From Herbaspirillum sp. WKF16 (GTDB taxonomy: Bacteria > Pseudomonadota > Gammaproteobacteria > Burkholderiales > Burkholderiaceae_D), in assembly GCF_028993615.1 (NCBI RefSeq), contig NZ_CP118632.1, positions 1,798,001-1,862,000 of the forward strand: a DNA stretch of 64,000 nucleotides, in the 5' to 3' direction. Below, piece by piece: positions 32,852-42,052 of this stretch. Position numbers and translations under genes: made by a program. Each line of letters opens with the position of its first letter. Position 1 is the first letter of the stretch. The notes under the pieces were generated by a model, which had not been told where the DNA came from, did no database searches, and saw only the letters and a list, made by a program, of their open reading frames with translations.

Positions 32852-35167
32852 TCAGGTCAACGCAGCCAATCCGGCCGGCTTGATCTTCGACTCCAGCGCC
32901 TTCCCCTTGCGCGCGCGCTTGCCGATGTGTGTTGCCAGCGCCGCCGCCGAGAGCGAGACTTCCTGCTCCTTGCCGCCGCGGCCGATGCCGTGGATCACGA
33001 CACCCTTCTGGCTGATGGCCTGCGCGCCCAGCAGCTTCTCGTTCTTTTCCAGCTCCATCAGGTTCACGCCGCGGCCGCCCGAGGACAGGGTCTTCATCTC
33101 GTCCAGGCCGAACACCAGCAGGCGGCCGTTGCCCGAGAGGCAGGCCACGGCGCCGGCATCGGGAGCGACCGGGCGCGGCGCCAGCGGCACTGCGCCTTCG
33201 TCCAGCGTGAAGAAGCTCTTGCCTCCCTTGACCCGGCCGAACATGTCGGACGCCTTGGCGACGAAGCCCACGCCGGCGTCGGAAGCCAGCAGCAGGGTGG
33301 TGTCGGCCGGGCCGGTGAAGTAGTGCAGGATGTTGCTGCCGCCGGCCAGTTCGACCAGCGTGGTCACGGGCACGCCGTCGCCGCGCGCGTTGGGCAGGGC
33401 GTTGACCGCGATGGTGTAGACCCGGCCGTTGGAGCCGAAGGCCAGCAGGTTGTCCACCGTGCGGCACTCGAAGGCGCCGTACAGGCCGTCGCCGGCCTTG
33501 AATGTGAACTGGGCGGCGTCGTGGCCGTGGCCGGTGCGCGCGCGCACCCAGCCCTTTTGCGAAATGATTACGGTGACCGGTTCGTCGATCACCTTCTGCT
33601 CGAAGGTGGCGCGCACGGCCTCTTCGATGATGGTGCGGCGTTCGTCGCCGTACAGCTTGGCGTCGCCTTCGATTTCCTTGATCACCAGTTTCTTCATCGA
33701 GGCCGGGTTGTCGAGCAGGTCCTGCAGCGAGGCCTTCTCGCCGCGCAGCTCGGCCAGCTCTTGCTGGATCTTGATTGCTTCCAGGCGCGCCAGCTGGCGC
33801 AGCCGGATTTCCAGGATGTCCTCGGCCTGGCGGTCCGACAGCTTGAAGGCCGCGATCAGCGCCGGCTTGGGCTCGTCCGACTCGCGGATGATCCTGATGA
33901 CCTTGTCGATGTTCAACAGCACCGCTTCCCGGCCTTCCAGGATGTGGATGCGGTCGTTCACCTTCTGCATGCGGAATTGCGTGCGGCGGGTGACGGTCTC
34001 GAAGCGGAAGCTGATCCACTCGCCGAGGATGTCGCCCAGGCTCTTCTGGCGCGGGCGGCCATCGCCGCCGATCATCACCAGGTTGAGCGAGGCGCTGGTT
34101 TCCAGGGAGGTCTGGGCCAGCAGGGTGTTCATGAACTCGGTCTGGTCCTGGTTCTTGGACTTGGGCTCGAACACCAGGCGCACCGGCGCCTCGCGGCCGG
34201 ATTCGTCGCGCACCGCGTCGAGCAGGCCGAGGATGGCGGCCTTCTGCGTCTGCTGTTCGGGCGTGAGCGACTTCTTGCCGAGCTTGACCTTGGGGTTGGT
34301 CAGCTCCTCGATCTCTTCCAGCACCTTCTGCGACGACACGCCCGGCGGCAGCTCGGTGATCACCGCCTGCCACTGGCCGCGCGCCAGGTCCTCGATCTTC
34401 CAGCGCGCGCGCACCTTCATGCTGCCGCGGCCGCTCTGGTACATCTCGGCGATGGTGGAGGTCGGGGTAATGATCTGGCCGCCGCCGGGGAAGTCGGGGC
34501 CGGGCACCAGTTCCATCAGTTCGGCATGGGTGATCTTGGGATTGCGGATCATGGCCACCGCCGCCCTGGCCACTTCCACCAGGTTGTGCGAAGGGATTTC
34601 GGTGGCCATGCCCACCGCGATGCCGGAGGCGCCGTTCAACAGCACGAAGGGCAGGCGCGCCGGCAGCAGGCGCGGCTCTTCCGAGGCGCCGTCGTAGTTG
34701 GGCTGGAATTCCACCGTGCCCATGTCGATTTCATCGAGCAGCAGCTTGCTGATGGGCGTCAGGCGCGCCTCGGTATAGCGCATCGCCGCCGCGCCGTCGC
34801 CGTCGCGCGAGCCGAAATTGCCCTGGCCGTCGATCAGCGGATAGCGCAGCGAGAAATCCTGCGCCATGCGCACCAGCGCGTCGTACACCGACTGGTCGCC
34901 GTGCGGGTGCAGCTTGCCCAGCACGTCGCCGACCACCGCGGCCGATTTGCGCGGCTTGGCGGTGGCGTTCAGGCCCAGCTCGTTCATCGCGTACAGGATG
35001 CGGCGCTGCACCGGCTTCTGGCCGTCGGCGACGTCCGGCAGGGCGCGGCCCTTGACCACCGAGATCGCGTAGTCGAGATAGGCGCGCTCGGCGAAGGTCG
35101 ACAGCGTCAGCGAGTCGCCGTCCGGCGGGGGCGGGGTCTGGTCAAACAGGTTGGCTTGTTCGGTCAT
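32852..35167 (-). CDS. parC: DNA topoisomerase IV subunit A
   Basis: 771 residues. The breakage-reunion domain carries the active-site Tyr131 in AAMRYTEAR, with the conserved arginine just before it. IGVGMAT-like PSHN and GRG elements follow, then coiled coil and a five- to six-bladed C-terminal beta-pinwheel (~490-750). The enzyme decatenates daughter chromosomes as a heterotetramer with ParE. In the quinolone-contact helix the residues aligned with E. coli Ser80 and Glu84 are Gln92 and Asp96 ([12 protein letters not shown]). Last gene of the minus-strand block, 21 bp behind the transglycosylase gene. Confidence 0.96.
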   Translation of the reverse strand: MTEQANLFDQTPPPPDGDSLTLSTFAERAYLDYAISVVKGRALPDVADGQKPVQRRILYAMNELGLNATAKPRKSAAVVGDVLGKLHPHGDQSVYDALVRMAQDFSLRYPLIDGQGNFGSRDGDGAAAMRYTEARLTPISKLLLDEIDMGTVEFQPNYDGASEEPRLLPARLPFVLLNGASGIAVGMATEIPSHNLVEVARAAVAMIRNPKITHAELMELVPGPDFPGGGQIITPTSTIAEMYQSGRGSMKVRARWKIEDLARGQWQAVITELPPGVSSQKVLEEIEELTNPKVKLGKKSLTPEQQTQKAAILGLLDAVRDESGREAPVRLVFEPKSKNQDQTEFMNTLLAQTSLETSASLNLVMIGGDGRPRQKSLGDILGEWISFRFETVTRRTQFRMQKVNDRIHILEGREAVLLNIDKVIRIIRESDEPKPALIAAFKLSDRQAEDILEIRLRQLARLEAIKIQQELAELRGEKASLQDLLDNPASMKKLVIKEIEGDAKLYGDERRTIIEEAVRATFEQKVIDEPVTVIISQKGWVRARTGHGHDAAQFTFKAGDGLYGAFECRTVDNLLAFGSNGRVYTIAVNALPNARGDGVPVTTLVELAGGSNILHYFTGPADTTLLLASDAGVGFVAKASDMFGRVKGGKSFFTLDEGAVPLAPRPVAPDAGAVACLSGNGRLLVFGLDEMKTLSSGGRGVNLMELEKNEKLLGAQAISQKGVVIHGIGRGGKEQEVSLSAAALATHIGKRARKGKALESKIKPAGLAALT

Positions 35168-35188
35168 ATGTCTTGATGGCTGACTGGA

Positions 35189-36145
35189 TTAATCGTGTTG
35201 CTCGTGTTGATCGTTCAATGGCTCCCTGGCGGCGCCGGCGACGGCTTGCGGCGCGGGCGCCTCTGCCAGCGCCTGGCCGGGCGCGTGTGGCGGCAGCGTG
35301 ACCTTCAGGCGCGGTCCGCCGGCGTCGAGCGCAGCGCCGCGCCTGGCGGTGACGTCGATCGCGCCGCCAGGCGCAGCCGGACGGTACAGCTGGTAGAAGC
35401 GCGACACCAATCGCACGTAGCCCTGGGTTTCCGGATAGGGCGGAATCTTGTTGCCGTACTTCTGCACCGCGCCTTCGCCCGCATTGTAGGAGGCGATGGC
35501 CAGTTCGGCGTGCTGCGGGAACATCGTCATCAGGTCGCGCAGGTAGCGCGCCGCCAGGCGGATGTTGATCTTCGGGTCGGTCAGCTTCTGGTGCAGGGTC
35601 TTGCGGCGGTCGCCCTGCAGGCCGTAGCGCTCGGCCGTGGCCGGCAGCACCTGCATCAGGCCGACCGCGCCCTTGGTCGACACCGCGCGCGCATTGAAGC
35701 CCGATTCGGCCGTCATCACCGCCTTGAGCAGCGCGGCATCCAGACCGAACTCGTCGGCCGTCTTGCCCAGCAGCGCGTCGTACTTGCGCGCGTCCGGATG
35801 GGCCAGCATGGTCTTCACGAACGGCGGGTCGCGCTCGGCGAAGCCGTCCTTGCCGCGGGTGTGGTTGAGCGCGGCGGCGCTGTTGGCCAGCAGGCGCTCG
35901 CGATCGTCGACCCGCTCGGCATAGAAGTGCACCATGCCCTGGGCGTCGGTGTAGCGATAGACGATGCTGCGGCCGTCGTTGGTGCCGGCCGCCTCGGACT
36001 CGATGTGCGTGTGCACCACGCCGTCGGCGTCGGTGTAGTTGACGCTGCGCTGGGCCAGCGCGAACGGCGCGCACAGCACGCAGCCGGCGCCCGCCAGGGC
36101 GACAATGAGCGTACGCGGCAGGCAGCGCGGCGCCGGGGCTGGCAT
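35189..36145 (-). CDS. Lytic transglycosylase (SLT domain)
   Basis: 318 residues from ATG at 36145; an in-frame GTG at 36160 is possible. An N-terminal hydrophobic segment ending FALAQ is a probable signal peptide. Residues ~20-90 carry two YTDADGVVH / YTDAQGMVHFYAE repeats of a DUF4124-like type. The SLT domain (~115-245) has catalytic Glu in TAESGFN, then GAVGLMQVLPATAERYG and ASYNAGEGAVQKYG. It cleaves peptidoglycan to anhydromuropeptides in the periplasm. It lies immediately upstream of parC. Confidence 0.9.
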   Translation of the reverse strand: MPAPAPRCLPRTLIVALAGAGCVLCAPFALAQRSVNYTDADGVVHTHIESEAAGTNDGRSIVYRYTDAQGMVHFYAERVDDRERLLANSAAALNHTRGKDGFAERDPPFVKTMLAHPDARKYDALLGKTADEFGLDAALLKAVMTAESGFNARAVSTKGAVGLMQVLPATAERYGLQGDRRKTLHQKLTDPKINIRLAARYLRDLMTMFPQHAELAIASYNAGEGAVQKYGNKIPPYPETQGYVRLVSRFYQLYRPAAPGGAIDVTARRGAALDAGGPRLKVTLPPHAPGQALAEAPAPQAVAGAAREPLNDQHEQHD

Positions 36146-36146
36146 G

Positions 36147-36245
36147 TCAGATATGGCCACGCGGGACGCGGCCAGCCGTCCACGGGGCAGATGCGTCGCC
36201 CGGCACTGGCTGGATTGGATTGAACGGTTTGGCTTGTTCGGTCAT
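36147..36245 (-). other. Possible 32-residue leader ORF upstream of the transglycosylase gene
   Basis: An ATG at 36245 opens a 32-codon frame beginning Met-Thr-Glu-Gln-Ala and ending TGA one base before the transglycosylase ATG. Its first 17 bases are identical to the start of parC 1.1 kb away. No ribosome site is clear. It may be translated for coupling or be a fossil of a rearrangement. Confidence 0.3.
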
Positions 36246-36309
36246 GGCACTGGTTGGTGATTGCGTCATGCTTGAGAGTCGCTTCGTATGCGGCCGTTCA
36301 GCATCGCTG

Positions 36310-38037
36310 CTACAAAAATTTTCCTTTGCTGACTGTCATTGTCAGCATGTTGACAATGGTGAATCCCATGGCGGTAAGCAGCATGGTAGCCGGAATCAGC
36401 AAGCCCGCCATTTCACCCGCGACGAATACGGCGACAAACTTGCTGGCGGTAAAGTAAGTGAACACGCAAAGATACGGCAACGTACGCGACCCGCTATAGA
36501 TGTTGGACAGCAGCAATCCAGCCACGGCGAGGATCCAGCAGCATATGGTCCAGGTCACCGGGGCCTGGTACGAAAAGTTCGCGCTTCCCGCCAGCGTCAG
36601 TGCGCCGAGTGCCAGCCAGGTCACGCGCCATTTGAGCAAATGCTTGAATTCGGGATCCAGTTGCTGGTAAATACGGTCTCCGCCAGCGACCACCAGCAGT
36701 GCCCAAGGGAGGAACATTGGGCCAAAGCAGGCGGAGTCGCCGGAAAAGAGCAGCATCATGGCGATGAAGATACCCAGGGCCAGCATCATGTGCAGCCCCT
36801 CGAAGAAGGCGGCGCAGGCGAAGATGGCGTACAGGCCCAGCACCGACAAGGCCAGGCAAACCGGCAGCATCCATGCCGAGGGTTGTGGCGTAAGCAGGAT
36901 CGGCAAGCTCAGCAACGCCGCCAGGATGATCCATCCTAACTGTCCCTTGTGGGTTTCGCGCAGGGCGATCAGCCGTGGGGCGATTTGCGGTTTGCCGAAC
37001 ACCAGAAGCACCGCGACGCCCAGGCACAGCAGTTGACCCAGGATCCATATTCCCGGGTAGTAGCGGCCTTTGCCGACGGCGGCCAGTAGAGGCACGTCCG
37101 CGCCGGTATGACTGGCCGACGCCATCAGCATGAGGGAAAGCAGCACCCCGGCGAAGCACGACACCCCCAGATGGATCGTCTGCAGCCGGCGTGCGGCGAG
37201 TTTTTCTTCCCACCACGCGACGACGTCCTGATTGAGCTTGTAGGCGATGGTTTCCGGAACGTTCCAGCGCAGGTGCTGGATCAGTTGCCCCATCTCGTCG
37301 CTGAATTTTCGTTGGTGCAGCCGCAATGGAAACCGTGGATGGGTGGCCGCCAGCAGCGCCTGCGCGGCAGGCGTGCGCATGGCGAGCAGATGCTGGTACA
37401 TGCGCTCGGCCCGGATTCTGGAAATGATCTGGCCGGCCAGGCCAACGCGGGCGCGATGCAGATGGCTGGCATCCTCTTCCCAGCGATAGAACTGGGCCAG
37501 TCCTTCGCGCAGGTCGGTGTCGGCGTCGGCCTGGGCGCAGTAGTTGGCGGCCTCGATCTCGAAGGCGCCGGCGAAATCCAGGTTGTGAAAGTCTTCCGTG
37601 CCGGTGAAGGCCTCGATCACCTTCGGCAGGCTGTAGTGCAGGCTCTTGTTATGAGCGCGGACATAGGCGCCGAGAAAATCATGCCAGCTCTGTTCCGGTG
37701 TTCGCGAGGCGACGAAGGATGCCGTCGGCGCGGCTGGCTCGGCCACGGGGGCGATCGTCCGCGCCGCGACCGTCGGCTCGATTGCCGGCGCGACCAGGGT
37801 TTCGGGCGCGGCCGGCGTCGCTGTATCAGGGGTGTCGGCATCTTGCTGGGCGATGGCGTGTTGCACCAGGGCCAGCGCCGTGTCATAGGCTTGCCGCAAT
37901 TTCTGGAAGCCATCGGCATCGTCCTCGGGACGCGTTGCCTTCAGCCGGCTGGCATAGGCGCGCTTGACGGCGCGTGTGTCGTCGGTGGGAGCGATATCCA
38001 GCGTGTCCCAGACCCACTTGTTCCATTCGGCGTACAT
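36310..38037 (-). CDS. DjlB/DjlC-like membrane protein with degenerate J domain
   Basis: 575 residues from ATG at 38037, which overlaps the stop of the hscC-like gene by one base (TGATG). Residues ~5-60 have J-domain spacing (DTRAVKRAYASRLKATRPED then FQKLRQAYDTAL), but the invariant HPD tripeptide is replaced by Arg-Pro-Glu. An Ala/Pro linker and a soluble helical region (115-300) follow. The C-terminal half holds about nine hydrophobic segments. E. coli DjlB and DjlC are membrane J-like partners of HscC, and the gene pair is reproduced here. Partner assignment is inferred from adjacency and domain order. Confidence 0.75.
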   Translation of the reverse strand: MYAEWNKWVWDTLDIAPTDDTRAVKRAYASRLKATRPEDDADGFQKLRQAYDTALALVQHAIAQQDADTPDTATPAAPETLVAPAIEPTVAARTIAPVAEPAAPTASFVASRTPEQSWHDFLGAYVRAHNKSLHYSLPKVIEAFTGTEDFHNLDFAGAFEIEAANYCAQADADTDLREGLAQFYRWEEDASHLHRARVGLAGQIISRIRAERMYQHLLAMRTPAAQALLAATHPRFPLRLHQRKFSDEMGQLIQHLRWNVPETIAYKLNQDVVAWWEEKLAARRLQTIHLGVSCFAGVLLSLMLMASASHTGADVPLLAAVGKGRYYPGIWILGQLLCLGVAVLLVFGKPQIAPRLIALRETHKGQLGWIILAALLSLPILLTPQPSAWMLPVCLALSVLGLYAIFACAAFFEGLHMMLALGIFIAMMLLFSGDSACFGPMFLPWALLVVAGGDRIYQQLDPEFKHLLKWRVTWLALGALTLAGSANFSYQAPVTWTICCWILAVAGLLLSNIYSGSRTLPYLCVFTYFTASKFVAVFVAGEMAGLLIPATMLLTAMGFTIVNMLTMTVSKGKFL

Positions 38038-39746
38038 CAAAGCACGCTCTCCTGTTCGAACTGGTCCAGCAGCTCGCTGAGATGCACATGGGCCTTGCGG
38101 ATCTGGTGGCTGTCCTGGGTTTCCAGGGTGGCCTGGTACCCGCTCACCATGTGCGACAGGATCTGCCGGCGTTCGCCCAGCGACTGCTCGTAGATGCGAT
38201 CGGCGCGCGCCAGCAGCGTGCGCGTTTGCAACTGGTCGCGCGGATGTATCTTCAGCTCGGCCAGTTCGGCCAGGCGCCGCTGGACTTCCTGCTGCGACAT
38301 CACGCCCGGCGCTTCCAGGATAACCAGCTTGCGTACGTCATCGGTGCCGAGCACCTTGACTTCCACTTCAAGGATGCCGTTGACGTCGTAGGTGAAGCGG
38401 ATGTCGAGCGAAACCTCGCCGGCCTTGCGTTTGGGTACGGGAATGTTGATATGTCCCAGGCGGATGTTGTCGGCCGCCATGCGCGACTCGCCCTGGAAGA
38501 TATGGACGTCGACCTCCGCCTGGTTGTCGAGGATGGTGGAGACGTTGTTCACGCGCGAAGCCGGGATGACGGTATTGCGCTCGATGATGGGCAGGTAGTG
38601 CCCGTGGCTGTATTGGGTGGGGCCGATGCGCTGCGAGGTGGCGATGCCCAGCGAATAGGGGGCGACGTCGGTGAGCACGATCTCGTCGAGCGCTGCGTCG
38701 CGCATCTTCAGGCCGGCCTGCACCGCCGCGCCCAGCACCACTACTTCGTCAGGATTGACCGAGATGTCGGGGAAACGGCCGAACATGCGCGACACCAGCT
38801 TGCGCACCAGCGGCATGCGCGTGGAGCCGCCGGCCAGCACGACCTTGTCCAGCTCCTGAGCGCGGATGCGCGCATCGCGCATGGCGCGCTCGACCGGTTG
38901 GCGCAAGCGCGTCAACAACGATTCAGCTTGCCGCGCCAAGTGCTCTTCGTCCAGCTCGCAGGTGTATTCCTGTTCGCCGTACTGGATGCGCAGGATAGTG
39001 GAGGTCTGGTCCGACAGCGCGCGCTTGCCGCGTTCCATTTCATTACGTAGTTTGCGTGCCTGCTGCGCTCCCAGCGGTGCATCACCCAGCTTGGCGCCAA
39101 GGCCGCTGCGAGCCAGAAAGTCGACCGCCATGAGCTGCAGAAAATCCTCGCCTCCGAGGAAGTTGTCGCCAGCGGTTGCGCGCACTTCCATCACGCCGTC
39201 GAATAGTTCGAGGATGGAAACGTCAAAAGTGCCGCCGCCCAGGTCGAAGATCAGGAATTTGCTTTCAGGCAGGGCCTGGTGCATGCCGAACGCCAGCGCC
39301 GCCGCAGTGGGCTCGTTGAGCAAGCGATCGACCTTCATGCCCGCCAACTGGCCGGCGTGGCGGGTGGCCTTGCGTTGCGCGTCGCTGAAATAGGCAGGCA
39401 CCGTGATCACCGCTTCGGTCACAGCATGTCCCAGATGCGTCTCGGCATCGGCCTTGAGGGCACGCAGCACGATGGACGACAATTCTTCCGGACGAAAGCT
39501 TTGCTTGCCCATCGGAATGCGCTTGTCGCTACCCATATATCGCTTGAACAGCGAGGCCGTCATCTCCGGATGCGTTTGCAGCCGTTCTTGCGCGGCGCGG
39601 CCGACCAGGATCGTGCCGTCGTCATCGACGCCGACGCATGAGGGCGTCAGGTGTTCACCCAGTGCATTGGGAATAATTTCCGCCTTGCCGTCGCGCCACA
39701 CGGCGACAAGGCTGTTGGTGGTGCCCAAATCGATGGCGATGATCAT
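38037..39746 (-). CDS. hscC: HscC-type Hsp70 chaperone
   Basis: 569 residues, close to E. coli HscC (~556) and shorter than DnaK (~638). The Hsp70 ATPase signatures are [28 protein letters not shown] and [12 protein letters not shown] substrate-binding domain follows (~385-500), with a truncated lid. HscC is a specialised Hsp70 that works with membrane J-like proteins DjlB/DjlC rather than DnaJ. The next gene encodes such a protein with a one-base overlap. It starts 59 bp after parE. Confidence 0.88.
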   Translation of the reverse strand: MIIAIDLGTTNSLVAVWRDGKAEIIPNALGEHLTPSCVGVDDDGTILVGRAAQERLQTHPEMTASLFKRYMGSDKRIPMGKQSFRPEELSSIVLRALKADAETHLGHAVTEAVITVPAYFSDAQRKATRHAGQLAGMKVDRLLNEPTAAALAFGMHQALPESKFLIFDLGGGTFDVSILELFDGVMEVRATAGDNFLGGEDFLQLMAVDFLARSGLGAKLGDAPLGAQQARKLRNEMERGKRALSDQTSTILRIQYGEQEYTCELDEEHLARQAESLLTRLRQPVERAMRDARIRAQELDKVVLAGGSTRMPLVRKLVSRMFGRFPDISVNPDEVVVLGAAVQAGLKMRDAALDEIVLTDVAPYSLGIATSQRIGPTQYSHGHYLPIIERNTVIPASRVNNVSTILDNQAEVDVHIFQGESRMAADNIRLGHINIPVPKRKAGEVSLDIRFTYDVNGILEVEVKVLGTDDVRKLVILEAPGVMSQQEVQRRLAELAELKIHPRDQLQTRTLLARADRIYEQSLGERRQILSHMVSGYQATLETQDSHQIRKAHVHLSELLDQFEQESVL

Positions 39747-39805
39747 GCTGCCGACCCCGGTATTGTTGTTTTAACGTGCAGTTGCAGGTAGTGCTGGCGA
39801 ACGGA

Positions 39806-41806
39806 TCAGATGTCCGCCTCGGCCTCGTTGCCGTGCTCTTCGATCCACGCGCGGCGCGAGGCGGCTTCGCCCTTGCCCATCAGCATGTTGAAGCGCTGTT
39901 CCGAGGTCTCGACGCCGGGTTCGCCGAAGCCGATCGGCAGCAGGCGGCGGGTGTCGGGATTCATGGTGGTTTCCCACAACTGCTCGGCGTTCATCTCGCC
40001 CAGGCCCTTGAAGCGGGAGATGCTCCAGGCGCCTTCCTTGAGGCCGTCCTTGCGCAGCTTGTCTTCGATGGCTTCGAGCTCGCCGTCGTCCAGCGCGTAC
40101 AGCTTCTGCACCGGCTTCTTGCCGCGCGCCGGGGCGTCCACGCGGTACAGCGGCGGGCGCGCCACGCAGATGTTGCCGCTCTCGATCAGCTTGGGGAAGT
40201 GCTTGAAGAACAGCGTCAGCAGCAGCACCTGGATGTGGGAGCCGTCCACGTCCGCATCCGAGAGGATGCAGATCTTGCCGTAGCGCAGGCCGGAGAGGTC
40301 CGGCGTGTCGTTCATGCCGTGCGGGTCGACGCCGATGGCCACCGCGATGTCGTGGATCTCGTTGTTGGCGAACAGGCGGTCGCGCTCGGTTTCCCAGGCG
40401 TTCAGGACCTTGCCGCGCAGCGGCAGGATGGCCTGGAACTCCTTGTCGCGGCCCATCTTGGCGGAGCCGCCGGCGGAGTCGCCCTCGACCAGGAAGAGTT
40501 CGTTGCGCGAGATGTCCGAGGATTCGCAATCGGTCAGCTTGCCCGGCAGCACGGCCACGCCGGAGGATTTTTTCTTCTCCACCTTCTGCGCCGAGCGCAG
40601 GCGGCTCTGGGCCTGCTTGATCACCAGCTCGGCCAGCTTCTTGCCGTAGTCGACGTGATGGTTCAGCCACAGTTCCAGCGCCGGGCGCGAGTAGCCGGCG
40701 ACCAGGCGCACGGCGTCGCGCGAGTTCAGGCGCTCCTTGATCTGGCCCTGGAATTGCGGATCGAGCACCTTGGCCGAGAGCACGAAGGAGACGCGCGCGA
40801 ACACGTCCTCGGCCAGCAGCTTGACGCCCTTGGGCAGCAGCGAGTGCATCTCGGCGAAGCTCTTCACGGCCGAGAACAAACCTTCGCGCAGGCCCGATTC
40901 ATGGGTGCCGCCGTTGGAGGTGGGGATCAGGTTGACGTAGGACTCGCGCACCACTGCGCCTTCCTCGGTCCAGGCCACCACCCAGGAGGCGCCTTCGCCT
41001 TCGGCGAAACCTTCGGCATCCTTGCCGGCGAACTGTTCGCCTTCGAACAGCGGGATCAGGGTCTCGCCGTTGCCGGTCTGGGCCAGCTGCTCCATCAGGT
41101 AGCCGCGCAGGCCCTGGTCGTATTGCCAGGTCTGGGTGTCGCCGGTCTTGGCATTGGTCAGCGTGACCTTCACGCCCGGCAGCAGCACCGCCTTGGAGCG
41201 CAGCAGGCGCTGCAGCTCGCCCAGCGGGATCGCCGGCGAGTCGAAATACTTGGAGTCCGGCCAGACGGTGACGCGGGTGCCCGACTTCTTGTCGTCGCGC
41301 GCCGCGGGGCGCGACTTCAGCTGCTCGATGACATCGCCGCCGGAGAAGGCCAGCGTATGCACGCCGTTGCCCTGTTCATCCTTGCGCCACACCATGATCT
41401 CCAGCCGCGTGGCCAGGGCGTTGGTGACCGAGACGCCGACGCCGTGCAGGCCGCCCGAGAAGGCATAGGCGCCGCCCGAGCCTTTGTCGAACTTGCCGCC
41501 GGCGTGCAGGCGGGTAAATACGATTTCGACGGTGGGCACTCCCTCTTCAGGGTGCAGGCCGACCGGGATGCCGCGGCCGTCGTCCTCGACCGCGATGCTG
41601 CCGTCCGCGTTCAGGGTGACGTTGATGCTCTTGCCATAACCGCCCAGCGCCTCGTCGGAGGCGTTGTCGATGACTTCCTGGATGATGTGCAGCGGGTTTT
41701 CCGTCCGGGTGTACATGCCCGGGCGCTGCTTGACCGGCTCCAGGCCCTTGAGGACGCGGATCGATGATTCACTGTAATCGGACAGGGATGTTTTCTTGGT
41801 TGCCAT
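39806..41806 (-). CDS. parE: DNA topoisomerase IV subunit B
   Basis: 666 residues. The GHKL ATPase is shown by EVIDNASDEAL, DDGRGIPVG and HGVGVSVTNAL. The transducer domain and TOPRIM domain follow, the latter with LVEGDSAGGSAK and the metal site DADVDGSHI. The end has the GLGEMNAEQLWETTMNP motif. It forms topoisomerase IV with ParC, whose gene lies 4.6 kb downstream on the same strand. It heads the minus-strand block. Confidence 0.96.
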   Translation of the reverse strand: MATKKTSLSDYSESSIRVLKGLEPVKQRPGMYTRTENPLHIIQEVIDNASDEALGGYGKSINVTLNADGSIAVEDDGRGIPVGLHPEEGVPTVEIVFTRLHAGGKFDKGSGGAYAFSGGLHGVGVSVTNALATRLEIMVWRKDEQGNGVHTLAFSGGDVIEQLKSRPAARDDKKSGTRVTVWPDSKYFDSPAIPLGELQRLLRSKAVLLPGVKVTLTNAKTGDTQTWQYDQGLRGYLMEQLAQTGNGETLIPLFEGEQFAGKDAEGFAEGEGASWVVAWTEEGAVVRESYVNLIPTSNGGTHESGLREGLFSAVKSFAEMHSLLPKGVKLLAEDVFARVSFVLSAKVLDPQFQGQIKERLNSRDAVRLVAGYSRPALELWLNHHVDYGKKLAELVIKQAQSRLRSAQKVEKKKSSGVAVLPGKLTDCESSDISRNELFLVEGDSAGGSAKMGRDKEFQAILPLRGKVLNAWETERDRLFANNEIHDIAVAIGVDPHGMNDTPDLSGLRYGKICILSDADVDGSHIQVLLLTLFFKHFPKLIESGNICVARPPLYRVDAPARGKKPVQKLYALDDGELEAIEDKLRKDGLKEGAWSISRFKGLGEMNAEQLWETTMNPDTRRLLPIGFGEPGVETSEQRFNMLMGKGEAASRRAWIEEHGNEAEADI

Positions 41807-41990
41807 GCAGTTGATTGGTCGTGGCGGATGCTTGCCGGATGAATTCTAGGGATTGCGCGGGCGCCGCGGGAGGCCGGGAGACCGGGCCGCCTTTGCGTCG
41901 ACAAAGCGCATTCTAATGAAAATTCCGCAGCGCAGGAGATTGCTGTCGCGGAATGTTGCCGCTGAATCAACTTTGGCGGAGGCCGCAAAT

Positions 41991-42018
41991 GAAAAAGGCT
42001 TGCCTTTCGGCAAGCCTT
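41991..42018 (-). terminator. Rho-independent terminator of the amidase gene (minus strand)
   Basis: On the minus strand: AGGCTTGCC, loop GAAA, GGCAAGCCT, then TTTTTC. It lies 35 bp after the amidase stop. Confidence 0.85.
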
Positions 42019-42052
42019 TCCTGTCCCGGGCGGGCGGTGCAGGCGCCGCGCG

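Noticed and set aside
32780-35176. A ~798-codon plus-strand frame opposite parC
   Set aside because: Antisense shadow with His/Gln/Arg-rich composition, no domain, and parC is certain.
39776-41767. A 663-codon plus-strand frame opposite parE
   Set aside because: Antisense shadow of an unambiguous gene; no motif and no ribosome site.
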